From: Bradyrhizobium sp. JYMT SZCCT0428 | GTDB taxonomy: Bacteria > Pseudomonadota > Alphaproteobacteria > Rhizobiales > Xanthobacteraceae | Direction of reading: 5' to 3' | DNA length: 64,000 nt | NCBI RefSeq assembly: GCF_018131075.1 | Contig: NZ_JAFCLS010000008.1 | Coordinates: 124,001-188,000, forward strand | Part shown: positions 43,962-52,782 of the stretch, piece after piece | Numbering within the stretch: the stretch's first letter is position 1 | How the letters are laid out: each line of letters starts with the position of its first letter | Made by a program: the position numbers and the translations under genes | The notes under the pieces: generated by a model | The model's database searches: none | What the model was told of the DNA's origin: nothing | The model's input: the letters and a program-made list of their open reading frames with translations, nothing else

Positions 43962-45407
43962 TCACAACTCTCTCGCATTGCTGAACGCAAACGACGACAC
44001 GCGCCGCGTGTTCTCATCCAGGATCAGGGTGCGCGTGATCGGCGGCTCGGCGCGCTGGCTGCAGTTCTCGCGCTCGCAGAGCCGGCAGTTGACCCCGATC
44101 GGCGTGCCCTCGGTTTTCTCCAGGTCCATGCCGGCGGCATAGACCAGCTTGGCGGCATGGCGGATTTCGCACCCAAGACCGATCGCAAAGCGCGGCTGCG
44201 GCTGCGGGTGCGGCGCCACCGGCCGGCGCACCATCTGCGCGATCGAGAAGTAACGGGTACCATCTGGCAATTCGATGACCTGCTTGAGCAGCCGGTCCGG
44301 CGTGTCGAAGGTCGAATGCACGTTCCACAGCGGGCAGGTGCCGCCGAATTTCGAGAACGGAAACGTGCCGGAGGAAAACCGCTTGGAGACATTGCCGGCA
44401 TTGTCGACGCGGAGCAGGAAGAATGGCACGCCGCGCGCGTTCGGCCGCTGCAGCGTGGTCAGGCGATGGCAGACCTGCTCGAAGCCGGCATTGAAGCGCT
44501 GCGCCAGCACGTGCACGTCGTAGTTCAGCGCTTCGGCCGCGGAATGAAACGTCTGGTAGGGCATCATGGTGGCGGCAGCGAAGTAATTCGCCAGCGTAAT
44601 CCGGTAGAGCCTTCGCGGCGTGTCGTCGAGCGGGCCGGCGCGGTTGACGATGGCATCGATGCTGGCGCTGCATTCGGCCAGCCCGATCTGCAGCGCGAGC
44701 TGGAAGGCCCGGCCGGGGCCATCGACCAGTTCGGAGACCAGCAGCTGCCGGCGATGGCGGTCGAACCGCCGCAGCGTCTCTCGCATCACGTCGACAGGCA
44801 TGATGCGGGTGACGATCGAATGCTTTTCGCGCAATCGCGCGGCGAGGGCCGCAAACAATTCCTCGGACGGCGCGCCCAGTTCGTCGCGCAGGCTTTCGGC
44901 GGCCTGTTCGAGTTCAGGGAAGTAATTGCGGTTGGCCTCGATCAGATCGCGCACCCGCTCGATCGGATTGGCCTCGAACCGGGTTCCCTCGTCGCGGTCG
45001 GCCATTTGCGCCGCGACCAGCGTTTCGCCGCGGCGGGCCTCGGTATAGGCGGCGTACAGCCGTTGCAGGGAATGAGTCACACCGGGGCACAATTCAGCGA
45101 GATCGCGCAGTTCCTGCTTCGGCAGGTCGATTTGCCGAAACAACGGATCGGAGAATATCTCGTTCAGCTCGGCGAAAAAGCGATCCTCGTCGGCGGTCGC
45201 CAGATCGCGCAAATCGAGGTCATAGGTCTCCGCCAGCCGGAGCAGCAGCTGCGCGGTCACCGGGCGCTGGTTGCGCTCTATCAGGTTGATATAGCTCGGA
45301 GAAATCTCCAGGCCCTCGGCCATCTGGGTCTGCGACAGGCCGAGCTGCTGGCGGATCCGGCGAAACCGCGGACCGACGAACAGCTTCTTTCCGGACTCAC
45401 CAGCCAT
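43962..45407 (-). CDS. XRE-family transcriptional regulator, ScfR (short-chain fatty acyl) type
   Basis: 481 residues. The N-terminal helix-turn-helix (FRRIRQQLGLSQTQMAEGLEISPSYINLIERNQRPVTAQLLLRLAE, about 15-60) is followed by the IrrE-like middle region and a C-terminal DUF2083 domain with the cysteine cluster CRLCERENCSQRAEPP (about 446-461). This group controls propionyl-CoA, acetate and glyoxylate genes (RamB/ScfR). It is divergent from isocitrate lyase over a 220-base gap with TGACAAAAT repeats, so aceA is the expected target and the regulator probably controls itself. The Cys cluster may sense redox or bind a cluster (inference). Confidence 0.92.
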   Translation of the reverse strand: MAGESGKKLFVGPRFRRIRQQLGLSQTQMAEGLEISPSYINLIERNQRPVTAQLLLRLAETYDLDLRDLATADEDRFFAELNEIFSDPLFRQIDLPKQELRDLAELCPGVTHSLQRLYAAYTEARRGETLVAAQMADRDEGTRFEANPIERVRDLIEANRNYFPELEQAAESLRDELGAPSEELFAALAARLREKHSIVTRIMPVDVMRETLRRFDRHRRQLLVSELVDGPGRAFQLALQIGLAECSASIDAIVNRAGPLDDTPRRLYRITLANYFAAATMMPYQTFHSAAEALNYDVHVLAQRFNAGFEQVCHRLTTLQRPNARGVPFFLLRVDNAGNVSKRFSSGTFPFSKFGGTCPLWNVHSTFDTPDRLLKQVIELPDGTRYFSIAQMVRRPVAPHPQPQPRFAIGLGCEIRHAAKLVYAAGMDLEKTEGTPIGVNCRLCERENCSQRAEPPITRTLILDENTRRVSSFAFSNAREL

Positions 45408-45430
45408 GTCAGCCCTTCTGACGGGTTTTG

Positions 45431-45463
45431 TGACAAAATTGACAAAATAACAACTGTGACAAG
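45431..45463 (+). promoter_or_regulatory. candidate operator: TGACAAAAT repeats between regulator and aceA
   Basis: TGACAAAAT occurs twice without a gap (45431-45439, 45440-45448) and TGACAAG begins 17 bases after the second start (45457). The array is 24 bases from the regulator start (45407) and about 165 from aceA. Confidence 0.6.
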
Positions 45464-45627
45464 TTCAGATGTTACATGACATCACCATTCAAAATCAAGC
45501 TATCTATACGAAATCAGGATTTTGGCGTTTAGCTCTCGGTACGTTTTGCAATGCACTGTCATGAATGTCGATTACGGCAAAGAATGGCGAAGGCTGCAAA
45601 TTAGTCGTCACCGAAAGGATTAAGCAA

Positions 45628-47265
45628 ATGAACTATCAGCCACGTGGCATCGACCAGGCCATCAAGGGACCCGCTTCCTACGCGAGCGAGCTTGGCGCTG
45701 CCAAGGCGCTGCTCGAGACCCAGCCGACCTGGAACGGCGTCACTGCCGAGGCCGTGGCGCGCATGCGTCTGCAGAACCGCTTCAAGACCGGCCTGGACAT
45801 CGCCCGCTACACCGCGGCGCTGATGCGCAGCGATATGGCTGCTTATGACGCCGATCCGACCAAGTACACCCAGTCGCTGGGTTGCTGGCATGGCTTCATC
45901 GCGCAGCAGAAGCTGATTTCGGTGAAGAAGCATTTCGGCGGCAAGACCGATCGCCGTTATCTCTATTTGTCCGGCTGGATGATCGCCGCGCTGCGCTCCG
46001 AGTTCGGACCGCTTCCCGACCAGTCGATGCACGAGAAGACCTCGGTGCCGGCGCTGATCGAAGAGCTCTACACCTTCCTCCGTCAGGCCGACTCCCGTGA
46101 GCTCAACGATATCTTCCGCGCCATCGACGCCGCCCGCAAGGCAGGCGACAAGGCGAAGGAAAAGGAACTGATCGAGAAGGTCGACAACTTCCAGACCCAT
46201 GTCGTGCCTGTCATCGCCGACATCGACGCCGGTTTCGGCAATGCGGAGGCGACCTACCTGCTCGCAAAGAAGATGATTGAAGCAGGTGCGTGCGCTCTGC
46301 AGATCGAAAACCAGGTCTCCGACGAAAAGCAGTGCGGCCACCAGGACGGCAAGGTGACTGTGCCGCACGAGGTGTTCCTGGCGAAGATCCGGGCGTGCCG
46401 CCATGCCTTCCTTGAACTCGGCGTCGAAGACGGCATCGTCGTGACCCGCACCGACTCGCTGGGTGCTGGTCTCACGCAGCAGATCGCTGTCAGCCACAAG
46501 CCCGGCGACATCGGCGATCAGTACAACAGCTTCCTGGATTGCGAGGAAATCACGGCCGAGAATGCCCGGAACGGCGATGTCATCATCAACCGCAACGGCA
46601 AGATGCTGCGTCCGAAGCGGCTCGCCAGCAACCTCTATCAGTTCCGTGCCGGCACGGGCGAAGACCGCTGCGTGCTCGACAGCATCACCTCGCTGCAGAA
46701 CGGCGCCGACCTGTTGTGGATCGAAACCGAGAAGCCGCATATCGAGCAGATCGCCAAGATGGTCGACCGCATTCGCGAGGTCGTTCCGAACGCGAAGCTG
46801 GCCTACAACAACTCGCCGTCGTTCAACTGGACGCTCAACTTCCGTTGGCAGGTCTACGACGCGATGAAGGAAGCCGGCAAGGATGTCAGCAAGTACAACC
46901 GCGCCGAACTGATGAAGCCGGAATACGACGATACGCCGCTGGGCATTGAAGCCGACGAGCGCATCCGCACCTTCCAGGCCGATTCAGCCAAGCGCGCCGG
47001 CATCTTCCACCATCTGATCACGTTGCCGACCTATCACACGGCAGCGCTGTCGACCGATAATCTCGCGAGGGAATATTTCGGCGAGCAGGGCATGCTGGGC
47101 TATGTGAAGAATGTTCAGCGCCAGGAGATCCGTCAGGGTATCGCCTGCGCCAAGCATCAGAACATGGCCGGCTCCGATATCGGTGACGAGCACAAGGAAT
47201 ATTTCGCCGGGGAAGCCGCTCTGAAGGCGGGCGGCGCCCACAACACGATGAACCAGTTCGGCTAA
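45628..47265 (+). CDS. aceA: isocitrate lyase
   Basis: 545 residues from the ATG behind AAGGA. It splits isocitrate into glyoxylate and succinate, the entry to the glyoxylate shunt needed on acetate and fatty acids. It is the longer alphaproteobacterial form. The catalytic loop reads EKQCGH (Cys about 236) rather than KKCGH, with VIADIDAGFGNAEATYLLAKKMIEAGACALQIENQ before it and TRTDSLGAGLT after. Its C-terminal part (EYFGEQGMLGYVKNVQRQEIRQGIACAKHQNMAGSDIGDEHKEYF) is the usual lid region. Malate synthase is not in the window. Confidence 0.95.
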   Translation: MNYQPRGIDQAIKGPASYASELGAAKALLETQPTWNGVTAEAVARMRLQNRFKTGLDIARYTAALMRSDMAAYDADPTKYTQSLGCWHGFIAQQKLISVKKHFGGKTDRRYLYLSGWMIAALRSEFGPLPDQSMHEKTSVPALIEELYTFLRQADSRELNDIFRAIDAARKAGDKAKEKELIEKVDNFQTHVVPVIADIDAGFGNAEATYLLAKKMIEAGACALQIENQVSDEKQCGHQDGKVTVPHEVFLAKIRACRHAFLELGVEDGIVVTRTDSLGAGLTQQIAVSHKPGDIGDQYNSFLDCEEITAENARNGDVIINRNGKMLRPKRLASNLYQFRAGTGEDRCVLDSITSLQNGADLLWIETEKPHIEQIAKMVDRIREVVPNAKLAYNNSPSFNWTLNFRWQVYDAMKEAGKDVSKYNRAELMKPEYDDTPLGIEADERIRTFQADSAKRAGIFHHLITLPTYHTAALSTDNLAREYFGEQGMLGYVKNVQRQEIRQGIACAKHQNMAGSDIGDEHKEYFAGEAALKAGGAHNTMNQFG

Positions 47266-47288
47266 CGGTAACAAGCAGGAGACTAGTC

Positions 47289-47495
47289 ATGACGAAGAGC
47301 AATTTCTGGGTGATTGGCGGCGAGTTCGGCTCGATGAACTTCCACAAGCTCGTGGAAGGCTCGGCTCAGGTACAGGGACCCTTCAAGACCCGCAAAGAGG
47401 CAGAGGATGCCTGGCGCGCGGTCTCGGAAGAGAACCGCCACAAGGCCGGCGTGCGCTTTTCGATCGTCGAAGAGCCCTCCCGCGTCTCGGCCTGA
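47289..47495 (+). CDS. DUF4170 family small protein
   Basis: 68 residues: NFWVIGGEFGSMNFHKLVEG, VQGPFKTRKEAEDAWRAVSEENRHKAGVRFSIVEEP is the DUF4170 signature. It follows aceA by 23 bases and is probably cotranscribed. Function unknown. A hairpin follows it. Confidence 0.85.
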   Translation: MTKSNFWVIGGEFGSMNFHKLVEGSAQVQGPFKTRKEAEDAWRAVSEENRHKAGVRFSIVEEPSRVSA

Positions 47496-47546
47496 GCGGC
47501 TGCTGCCGACCAACTAGAAGAAACGTCCAAGGAAAACGTAAGTGGG

Positions 47547-47576
47547 CGGCCCCATCCGGAATCCCGGGTGGGGCCG
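47547..47576 (+). terminator. hairpin after the aceA/DUF4170 unit
   Basis: CGGCCCCATCC / GGGTGGGGCCG pair with one mismatch around GGAATCCC; there is only a weak T-run after it, so strength is uncertain. Confidence 0.5.
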
Positions 47577-47708
47577 TCTGCCGTTTTCAACGGGAAACCG
47601 CCTTTTCAACCAAAACCTAAGTCATTGGGAACAAACGAGCTTTGCGGAAAACATGGTTACTGCTAGGTTAACCGCCGCCAACCCTTCAGGACAAAGGCGG
47701 GTCGTGAG

Positions 47709-48260
47709 ATGTCAGACGTACAGAGTACCGCCCCTATTGAGCCGCAACCGACCCGGCTGCGCGACGCGCTGCGCAAGGCGCGGATCGAGGCCGCCGACCG
47801 CACCGGCGTTGTCGTCGAACTGCGCGACGCCGAAGTGGCCCGGCTCGAGATCATGAACGAGGCGCTCGATCCCCTGTTCGCGCAGGTCCCCGAAAAGGTC
47901 GACCTGTTCGACCGCGGCGTCAGCCAGGGCGAGACGCCGCGGCTGTGGATCGACGTGGTCGCGCACATCCTGATGGGCCGCGACAAGCGCATCTACCGCT
48001 TCGTGCAGGACACCCGCTTCGGCCGCATCGTGCTCGCCGAATCCCACGACGTGCCCGTCATCGTCGATGCCGTCACCGACTATGTCGCGCGCCGCATGAT
48101 CGAGCGCGAGCATGCGATGGTGGCAACCCCGATGGTCGAGCCGGTCGTGGAAGAGCCGCCGAAACGCCGCGGCGGCTTCGGAATGTTCGTGTTCGGCTTC
48201 CTGCTCGGCGCCGCCGCCCTGTTCGGCCTCGCGCTGTTTGCGAGCCTGAGAAACCTCTAG
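47709..48260 (+). CDS. conserved hypothetical tail-anchored protein
   Basis: 183 residues. A long soluble part (RLRDALRKARIEAADRTGVVVELRDAEVARLEIMNEALDPLFAQVPEKVDLFDRG, then RLWIDVVAHILMGRDKRIYRFVQDTRFGR) ends in a single C-terminal membrane helix (GFGMFVFGFLLGAAALFGLALFASL). I know it as a conserved rhizobial protein without an assigned role. The tail anchor suggests an inner-membrane attachment. It may form a unit with the next gene, 22 bases on. Confidence 0.78.
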   Translation: MSDVQSTAPIEPQPTRLRDALRKARIEAADRTGVVVELRDAEVARLEIMNEALDPLFAQVPEKVDLFDRGVSQGETPRLWIDVVAHILMGRDKRIYRFVQDTRFGRIVLAESHDVPVIVDAVTDYVARRMIEREHAMVATPMVEPVVEEPPKRRGGFGMFVFGFLLGAAALFGLALFASLRNL

Positions 48261-48282
48261 CGCGGAGCCTGAAGGGGACCTC

Positions 48283-49008
48283 GTGCCAGCCATCATCATC
48301 GGCAACGCCATCGTGGCGGTGATCGTCCTGGTCATCGCCGCGAGCCTGTACGGCAAATGGCTGACGTTGAGGCGTGCCGAATATATCCGCACCTTCCGCT
48401 GGCCAAGCGGGCTGCTGCAGCGGCTGGAGCAGCATCACCCGGGCTTCCAGCGCAAGGACAGCGCGTTGGTCTCGCGGGGCCTGCGGCAGTTTTTCCTCGC
48501 CTATCTCATGAGCGGCAAGCGCTACGTCTCGATGCCCTCGCAAGTCGCGGACGATCTGTGGCACGAGTTTATCCTCTACACGCGCGAGTATGATGCGTTT
48601 TGCCGCCGTGCGTTCGGCGGTTTCCTGCATCACACCCCGGCGGTGGTGCTAAGCGAGCATCGCAAGAGCAATGAGGGCCTGCGGCGGGTCTGGTGGTACT
48701 GCTGCAAGTACGAGAGTATCGATCCTGTCAGGCCGAGCCGGCTGCCGCTGTTATTTGCGCTCGACAGCAAGTTCAAGATCGTCAACGGCTTTGTCTATCA
48801 TCCCGACTGCGAGGAGTTGCGCAAGAACAGCAGCGGAACCGCATATTGCGGCGGTGATTTCGCGGACTCCTCGGTCGACGGCTCGTCGTCGGGCTTCGGC
48901 GATGGCGACGGCGGCCACGGTAGCGGCGATAGCGGGGGTAGCGATGGGGGTGGTGGTGGAGACGGCGGCGACGGCGGCGGAGGTTGCGGCGGTGGGGGCG
49001 GGGACTAG
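48283..49008 (+). CDS. GRDP-like (glycine-rich domain-containing) membrane protein
   Basis: About 241 residues from a GTG start behind AAGGGGA. An N-terminal membrane helix (IIIGNAIVAVIVLVIAASLYG) precedes the GRDP core (FFLAYLMSGKRYVSMPSQVADDLWHEFILYTREYDAFCRRAFGGFLHH) with its Trp-His-x-Phe motif, then a C-terminal tail of about 55 residues made almost only of Gly, Ser and Asp, ending in poly-Gly with one Cys. The low-complexity DNA at about 48880-49005 is prone to length change. Function unknown. Confidence 0.82.
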   Translation: MPAIIIGNAIVAVIVLVIAASLYGKWLTLRRAEYIRTFRWPSGLLQRLEQHHPGFQRKDSALVSRGLRQFFLAYLMSGKRYVSMPSQVADDLWHEFILYTREYDAFCRRAFGGFLHHTPAVVLSEHRKSNEGLRRVWWYCCKYESIDPVRPSRLPLLFALDSKFKIVNGFVYHPDCEELRKNSSGTAYCGGDFADSSVDGSSSGFGDGDGGHGSGDSGGSDGGGGGDGGDGGGGCGGGGGD

Positions 49009-49023
49009 CCCTGCCTGAACCAG

Positions 49024-49911
49024 TTACGACAACCTGACCTGCGCCAACTGCCGGATGACATTGTCATCGCCAAAGCCGCGCACGGTCTGCACGCAGCGCC
49101 AGTGGTCGCCGTCGCGCTCGATCGAAAACAGATTATAGGCCGCGGCGGGATAGTGCCGGTGCGCCAGCGCCGACGCCGAAGGCACGCCGATCGCGGGAAT
49201 CTGGCGGTCAGCGCCTTCGATCCACATGGTCGAATGGATGTGGTCGTGCCCGTGCAGCACCAATTCCACGCCATGGCGCTTCAAGAGCGCGCGCACCTGC
49301 CGCGAATCCGTCAGCCGCTTGATGCGGGAATCCGAATGCAGGGGATGATGGACCAGCAGCACCCGGAATGCCTGCTCGGACGACAATTGCGTCAGGATTT
49401 GATCCAGTTCATCGAGCTGGGCCCGCCCGAGCCTGCCGGTCGCCATCAGCGGCAGCGTCGGCACTGCCGAGGATACGCCGATCAGCGCCAGCGGGCCGCG
49501 CCGGCGCACGAAAGGAAACGTCGCGCCGTTGGGCCCAGCATCGCCGCGCAGATAGTCGCCGAACGTTCCGGCGAAGTGATGCCTGGTGGCGCGCACATAG
49601 GCGTCGTGATTGCCGGGAATCACCGTGACTTGCTGCGGCGCGCCGACGCTTTCAAGCCAGGCCTGCGCCGGCGAGAACTCGGCTTCCAGCGCGAGATTGA
49701 CCAGGTCGCCGGTGACCGCGATATGGTCAGGCTGCTGGACCTGCATGTCGGCGACCAATGCGTCGAGCACCTCGCGGCGGTGGTATTTGTGGCGGTTGCG
49801 GGTCCAGTTGAGGTAGCCGAGCGCGCGCTTGCCCGCGAGATCGCGAAAGCGCGCCGCCGGCAGCGGCGGCAGGTGCGGATCTGACAAATGCGCCAGCGTG
49901 AATGCGGCCAT
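49024..49911 (-). CDS. calcineurin-like metallophosphoesterase
   Basis: 295 residues from the ATG at 49911, which has GAGG six bases upstream; the frame runs on to 49992 but that part is unlikely to be translated. Metal-site motifs are LAHLSDPHL (Asp-x-His), VTGDLVN, VIPGNHDAY, LVHHPLH and LHGHDHIHS. The cytoplasmic enzyme hydrolyses phosphomono- or diesters, substrate unknown (3',5'-cyclic nucleotides or UDP-sugars in relatives). Divergent from the Nudix gene over 115 bases. Confidence 0.92.
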   Translation of the reverse strand: MAAFTLAHLSDPHLPPLPAARFRDLAGKRALGYLNWTRNRHKYHRREVLDALVADMQVQQPDHIAVTGDLVNLALEAEFSPAQAWLESVGAPQQVTVIPGNHDAYVRATRHHFAGTFGDYLRGDAGPNGATFPFVRRRGPLALIGVSSAVPTLPLMATGRLGRAQLDELDQILTQLSSEQAFRVLLVHHPLHSDSRIKRLTDSRQVRALLKRHGVELVLHGHDHIHSTMWIEGADRQIPAIGVPSASALAHRHYPAAAYNLFSIERDGDHWRCVQTVRGFGDDNVIRQLAQVRLS

Positions 49912-49933
49912 CAACAACCTCGTCAGGAATGCT

Positions 49934-49962
49934 TGCCAGAATCCCTGCCAGAATTCCTGCCA
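49934..49962. repeat. 12-base tandem repeat (2.4 copies)
   Basis: TGCCAGAATCCC, TGCCAGAATTCC and the start of a third TGCCA lie head to tail just upstream of the phosphoesterase start. Read on the minus strand in that frame they encode WQEF-WQGF-WQAF. Confidence 0.8.
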
Positions 49963-50026
49963 TGTATTGGCAAGCCAACCGTATCTGCGCAAGGATCAAA
50001 CATCATGTCCGGCATCTGAGGTATTT

Positions 50027-50515
50027 GTGACCGCCCTGCAGAATCTTCGAAAACGCTTCGAGCCGCAGCTGCGGCGGGTAATGCATTTGTATTGGCGGAT
50101 CGCCCGCGGCATGACGCTCGGGGTTCGCGGCGTCGTGCTCGACGGCAGCAACAGGGTGTTTCTGGTCAAACACAGCTATATCTCCGGCTGGCATCTGCCG
50201 GGCGGCGGGGTCGAGGTCGGCGAGACGTTCCTCGAAGCATTGCGGCGCGAACTCATGGAGGAGGGACGGATCGAACTCACCGACGAACCACCCTTGCATG
50301 GCCTGTTTTTCAACGTCCACGTGTCGCCCCGCGACCATGTCGCGGTCTATGTCGTCAGGCAATTCCGCCAGGACCGCTTGCCGGAGCCCAACCGCGAAAT
50401 CGTGGAATGCGGGTTCTACGATGCGGCTGCACTGCCGGCGGACACTACCCGAGGTACGCGCCTTCGGATCGCCGAAGTGTTGGATTTCAAGGCACGGACC
50501 GCGACCTGGCGCTGA
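50027..50515 (+). CDS. Nudix hydrolase
   Basis: 162 residues from the GTG behind GAGG. The Nudix box GGGVEVGETFLEALRRELMEEGRIEL (about 58-83) carries the Gly, Glu and REx2EE pattern that binds metal and cleaves nucleoside diphosphate-linked substrates. MTLGVRGVVLDGSNRVFLVKHSYISGWHLPGGG is the strand before it. Substrate not deducible. It stands 76 bases before the membrane/GT2 pair, perhaps cotranscribed. Confidence 0.92.
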   Translation: MTALQNLRKRFEPQLRRVMHLYWRIARGMTLGVRGVVLDGSNRVFLVKHSYISGWHLPGGGVEVGETFLEALRRELMEEGRIELTDEPPLHGLFFNVHVSPRDHVAVYVVRQFRQDRLPEPNREIVECGFYDAAALPADTTRGTRLRIAEVLDFKARTATWR

Positions 50516-50591
50516 TTTTTGCGCACGCGCTCGGTTGCGTGCCGCCATCACAGCCCCTAGAAGCGGAGCAGTCGAGGCGGGGCCGGACAGG

Positions 50592-51782
50592 ATGAAACTG
50601 ATTAAACTTCTCTGCGGCTTCGCCTTCCTGGTGGTGCTGGCGAGCAACATCTGGACCATCTCGCGCTGGAGCGAAAGCCGCGGGGTCTATGACGACATCT
50701 GCTATTTGCGGCAGGCGCATCTGTTCAAGCTGTTCGGCCTGGACGGGCTCAACACCGACATCAAGCGCGAGGACGACCAATATCTCGCCAACAAGCTGAA
50801 GGCGATCGGCTATCCCGAGTGGAACGTGGCGACGCGGGCTCCCTGTCACGTCTGGATGGAGAAGACGAAAAAAACCGTCATTCAATATCCGCCGGGGACC
50901 GGGTTTGCGCTGGCGCTGTTCCCGGAAGGCTTCCAGGTTATCCCGCTCTATGTTCTGGCGTCGATCGTGGTAACCGGTTTCGCACTGCTCGCGTTGAGCT
51001 ACGCATCAACATGGTATTCGCTCGCATTGGCGGCCGTCTTCGGGGATGTCGCGATCTACCTGATGATCAATCCGACCAAGGCGAGCTATTCGATCGCGCC
51101 GACCATGATGGTCTGCGCTCTCGCGGGCTGGCTCACCGCGAAGCTGTTCAAGGATGGCTCGCGGCACCGGCTTGTGCTGCTCGCGCTGGTGGGCCTGCTG
51201 ATCAGTCTCTCCGTGAATTTGCGCCTGCCGAACCTGTTCCTGTCGGCGGGCTATTGCCTGTATCTCGCCGGCGCATTCCTGCTGGCGCGAAACAGGGAGA
51301 CGTTCCTGCAAGGGGCGGCATTCGGCGCAGCCTTGCTGATCGGGATGGCGCCGACGCTGGTCGCGAATGCGATCAATGCGGGCAGCCCCTTCACGACGAC
51401 CTATGGCGGACAGGACGTCACGCCGCCGGAGCTGGATGCAAGCGTCCTCTGGCAGTATTTCAGGGACGTGCAGTTCACCTTGCTGGCGATTGCCGCCGTC
51501 TGGACCGCCTGGCTGTGGCGCTACAATCAGGGGGGCGCGAGGCAGGCCGCCATTTTGCTCGCCGCCAATCTGGTGGTGAACGCGATTTTCTTCATGACGC
51601 ATCCGATCTTCACGCCGTATTACATCATGCCGATCGACATGCTCACGCTGTGGACGCTGCTGTTCGCAACGCTCAATCTGCGCGGCGAGGCCGCCGCCGA
51701 GCCGGGCTTTCCTCAACTGGCAAAAGCCTTGAAGCGGCATCGGCGATCCATGGTCAGGCCTGATTCGGCAGGTCCGCGATGA
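50592..51782 (+). CDS. multi-pass membrane protein, GT-C glycosyltransferase-like
   Basis: 396 residues with about ten membrane helices. The first large periplasmic loop is charged (YDDICYLRQAHLFKLFGLDGLNTDIKREDDQYLANKLKAIG) and includes acidic pairs; TVIQYPPGTGFALALF resembles the YPPG-type segments of GT-C enzymes. I cannot name a family. Its stop overlaps the ATG of the GT2 gene (ATGA), which suggests that the GT2 makes a lipid-linked sugar that this protein uses outside (inference). Confidence 0.72.
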   Translation: MKLIKLLCGFAFLVVLASNIWTISRWSESRGVYDDICYLRQAHLFKLFGLDGLNTDIKREDDQYLANKLKAIGYPEWNVATRAPCHVWMEKTKKTVIQYPPGTGFALALFPEGFQVIPLYVLASIVVTGFALLALSYASTWYSLALAAVFGDVAIYLMINPTKASYSIAPTMMVCALAGWLTAKLFKDGSRHRLVLLALVGLLISLSVNLRLPNLFLSAGYCLYLAGAFLLARNRETFLQGAAFGAALLIGMAPTLVANAINAGSPFTTTYGGQDVTPPELDASVLWQYFRDVQFTLLAIAAVWTAWLWRYNQGGARQAAILLAANLVVNAIFFMTHPIFTPYYIMPIDMLTLWTLLFATLNLRGEAAAEPGFPQLAKALKRHRRSMVRPDSAGPR

Positions 51783-52714
51783 CGACAACAGCGTTGCGAG
51801 TTGCGGTTCTGGTGCCGTGCTTCAACGAGGAGGCGGCCGTCGCGACCGTGGTCGCCGATTTTCGCAGAGTACTGCCGGCGGCCGAAATCTTCGTCTATGA
51901 CAACAATTCAAGAGATCGCACCGTCGAACTCGCGCGGGCGGCCGGCGCAGAGGTGCGCAGCGAACGCCGTCAGGGCAAGGGGCATGTCATCCGGCGGATG
52001 TTTGCCGATATCGACGCCGACATCTACGTGCTGGTCGACGGCGACGCGACCTACGACGCCCCCAGCGCCCCACGCATGATCGAGGCCCTGGTCAACGAAC
52101 ACCTCGACATGGTGGTGGGCTTTCGCGTCGATCAATCGGCCGCCGCCTACCGGCCCGGTCACCGCACCGGCAACTGGATGCTGACCGGATTCCTTTCGAT
52201 GGTGTTCGGTCAGGCGTTCAAGGATATCCTCTCCGGCTACCGCGTGTTCTCGCGCCGCTTCGTCAAATCGTTTCCGGTGTTGTCGGACGGCTTCGAGATC
52301 GAAACCGAGCTCAGCGTGCATGCGCTCGAACTGGCGCTGCCGGTGGCCGAAATCGAGACACCCTATTTCGCCCGGCCCGAGGGGTCGTTCAGCAAGCTGA
52401 ACACCTGGCGCGACGGTTTCCGCATCCTCGGCACCATCCTGAAACTCTACCGGTCGGAAAAGCCGCTGCGGTTCTTCACCGCAATCGGCGTGTTGCTGAT
52501 GGTGATTTCCGTCGTGCTCGCGATCCCCGTCATCATCACCTATCTCGAGCAAGGTATCGTTCCGCGATTGCCGACCGCGGTATTGTCGATGGGCTTGATG
52601 ATCATGGCGGTGCTGTCGGTCTCATCGGGGCTGGTGCTGGACACGGTGACGCGCGGCCGCCGCGAGATGAAACTGCTGGCCTACCTGTCGCAACCGGCGA
52701 TCAACAAGAAATGA
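51779..52714 (+). CDS. family 2 glycosyltransferase, polyprenyl-phosphate sugar synthase type
   Basis: 311 residues. VLVPCFNEEAAVATVV, FVYDNNSRDRTVELARAAGAEV, GKGHVIRRMFADIDADIYVLVDGDATYDA (metal DGD) and the acceptor segment FKDILSGYRVFSRRFVKSFP place it among dolichol/polyprenyl-phosphate sugar synthases. Two C-terminal membrane segments (FFTAIGVLLMVISVVLAIPVII, LPTAVLSMGLMIMAVLSVSSGL) hold it on the inner membrane. Coupled to the preceding membrane protein by ATGA. Confidence 0.9.
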   Translation: MTTTALRVAVLVPCFNEEAAVATVVADFRRVLPAAEIFVYDNNSRDRTVELARAAGAEVRSERRQGKGHVIRRMFADIDADIYVLVDGDATYDAPSAPRMIEALVNEHLDMVVGFRVDQSAAAYRPGHRTGNWMLTGFLSMVFGQAFKDILSGYRVFSRRFVKSFPVLSDGFEIETELSVHALELALPVAEIETPYFARPEGSFSKLNTWRDGFRILGTILKLYRSEKPLRFFTAIGVLLMVISVVLAIPVIITYLEQGIVPRLPTAVLSMGLMIMAVLSVSSGLVLDTVTRGRREMKLLAYLSQPAINKK

Positions 52715-52782
52715 GGCAAAGCGGGCTTTAGCGCTGGCGGCAATGGACCGCGCCGCTGCCAGATGCTATTCCGCGCCTTACC

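Noticed and set aside
43785..45479. A 564-residue plus-strand frame across the ScfR-type regulator
   Set aside because: It is antisense to a clear regulator, rich in Arg/His/Gln and without any domain-like sequence.
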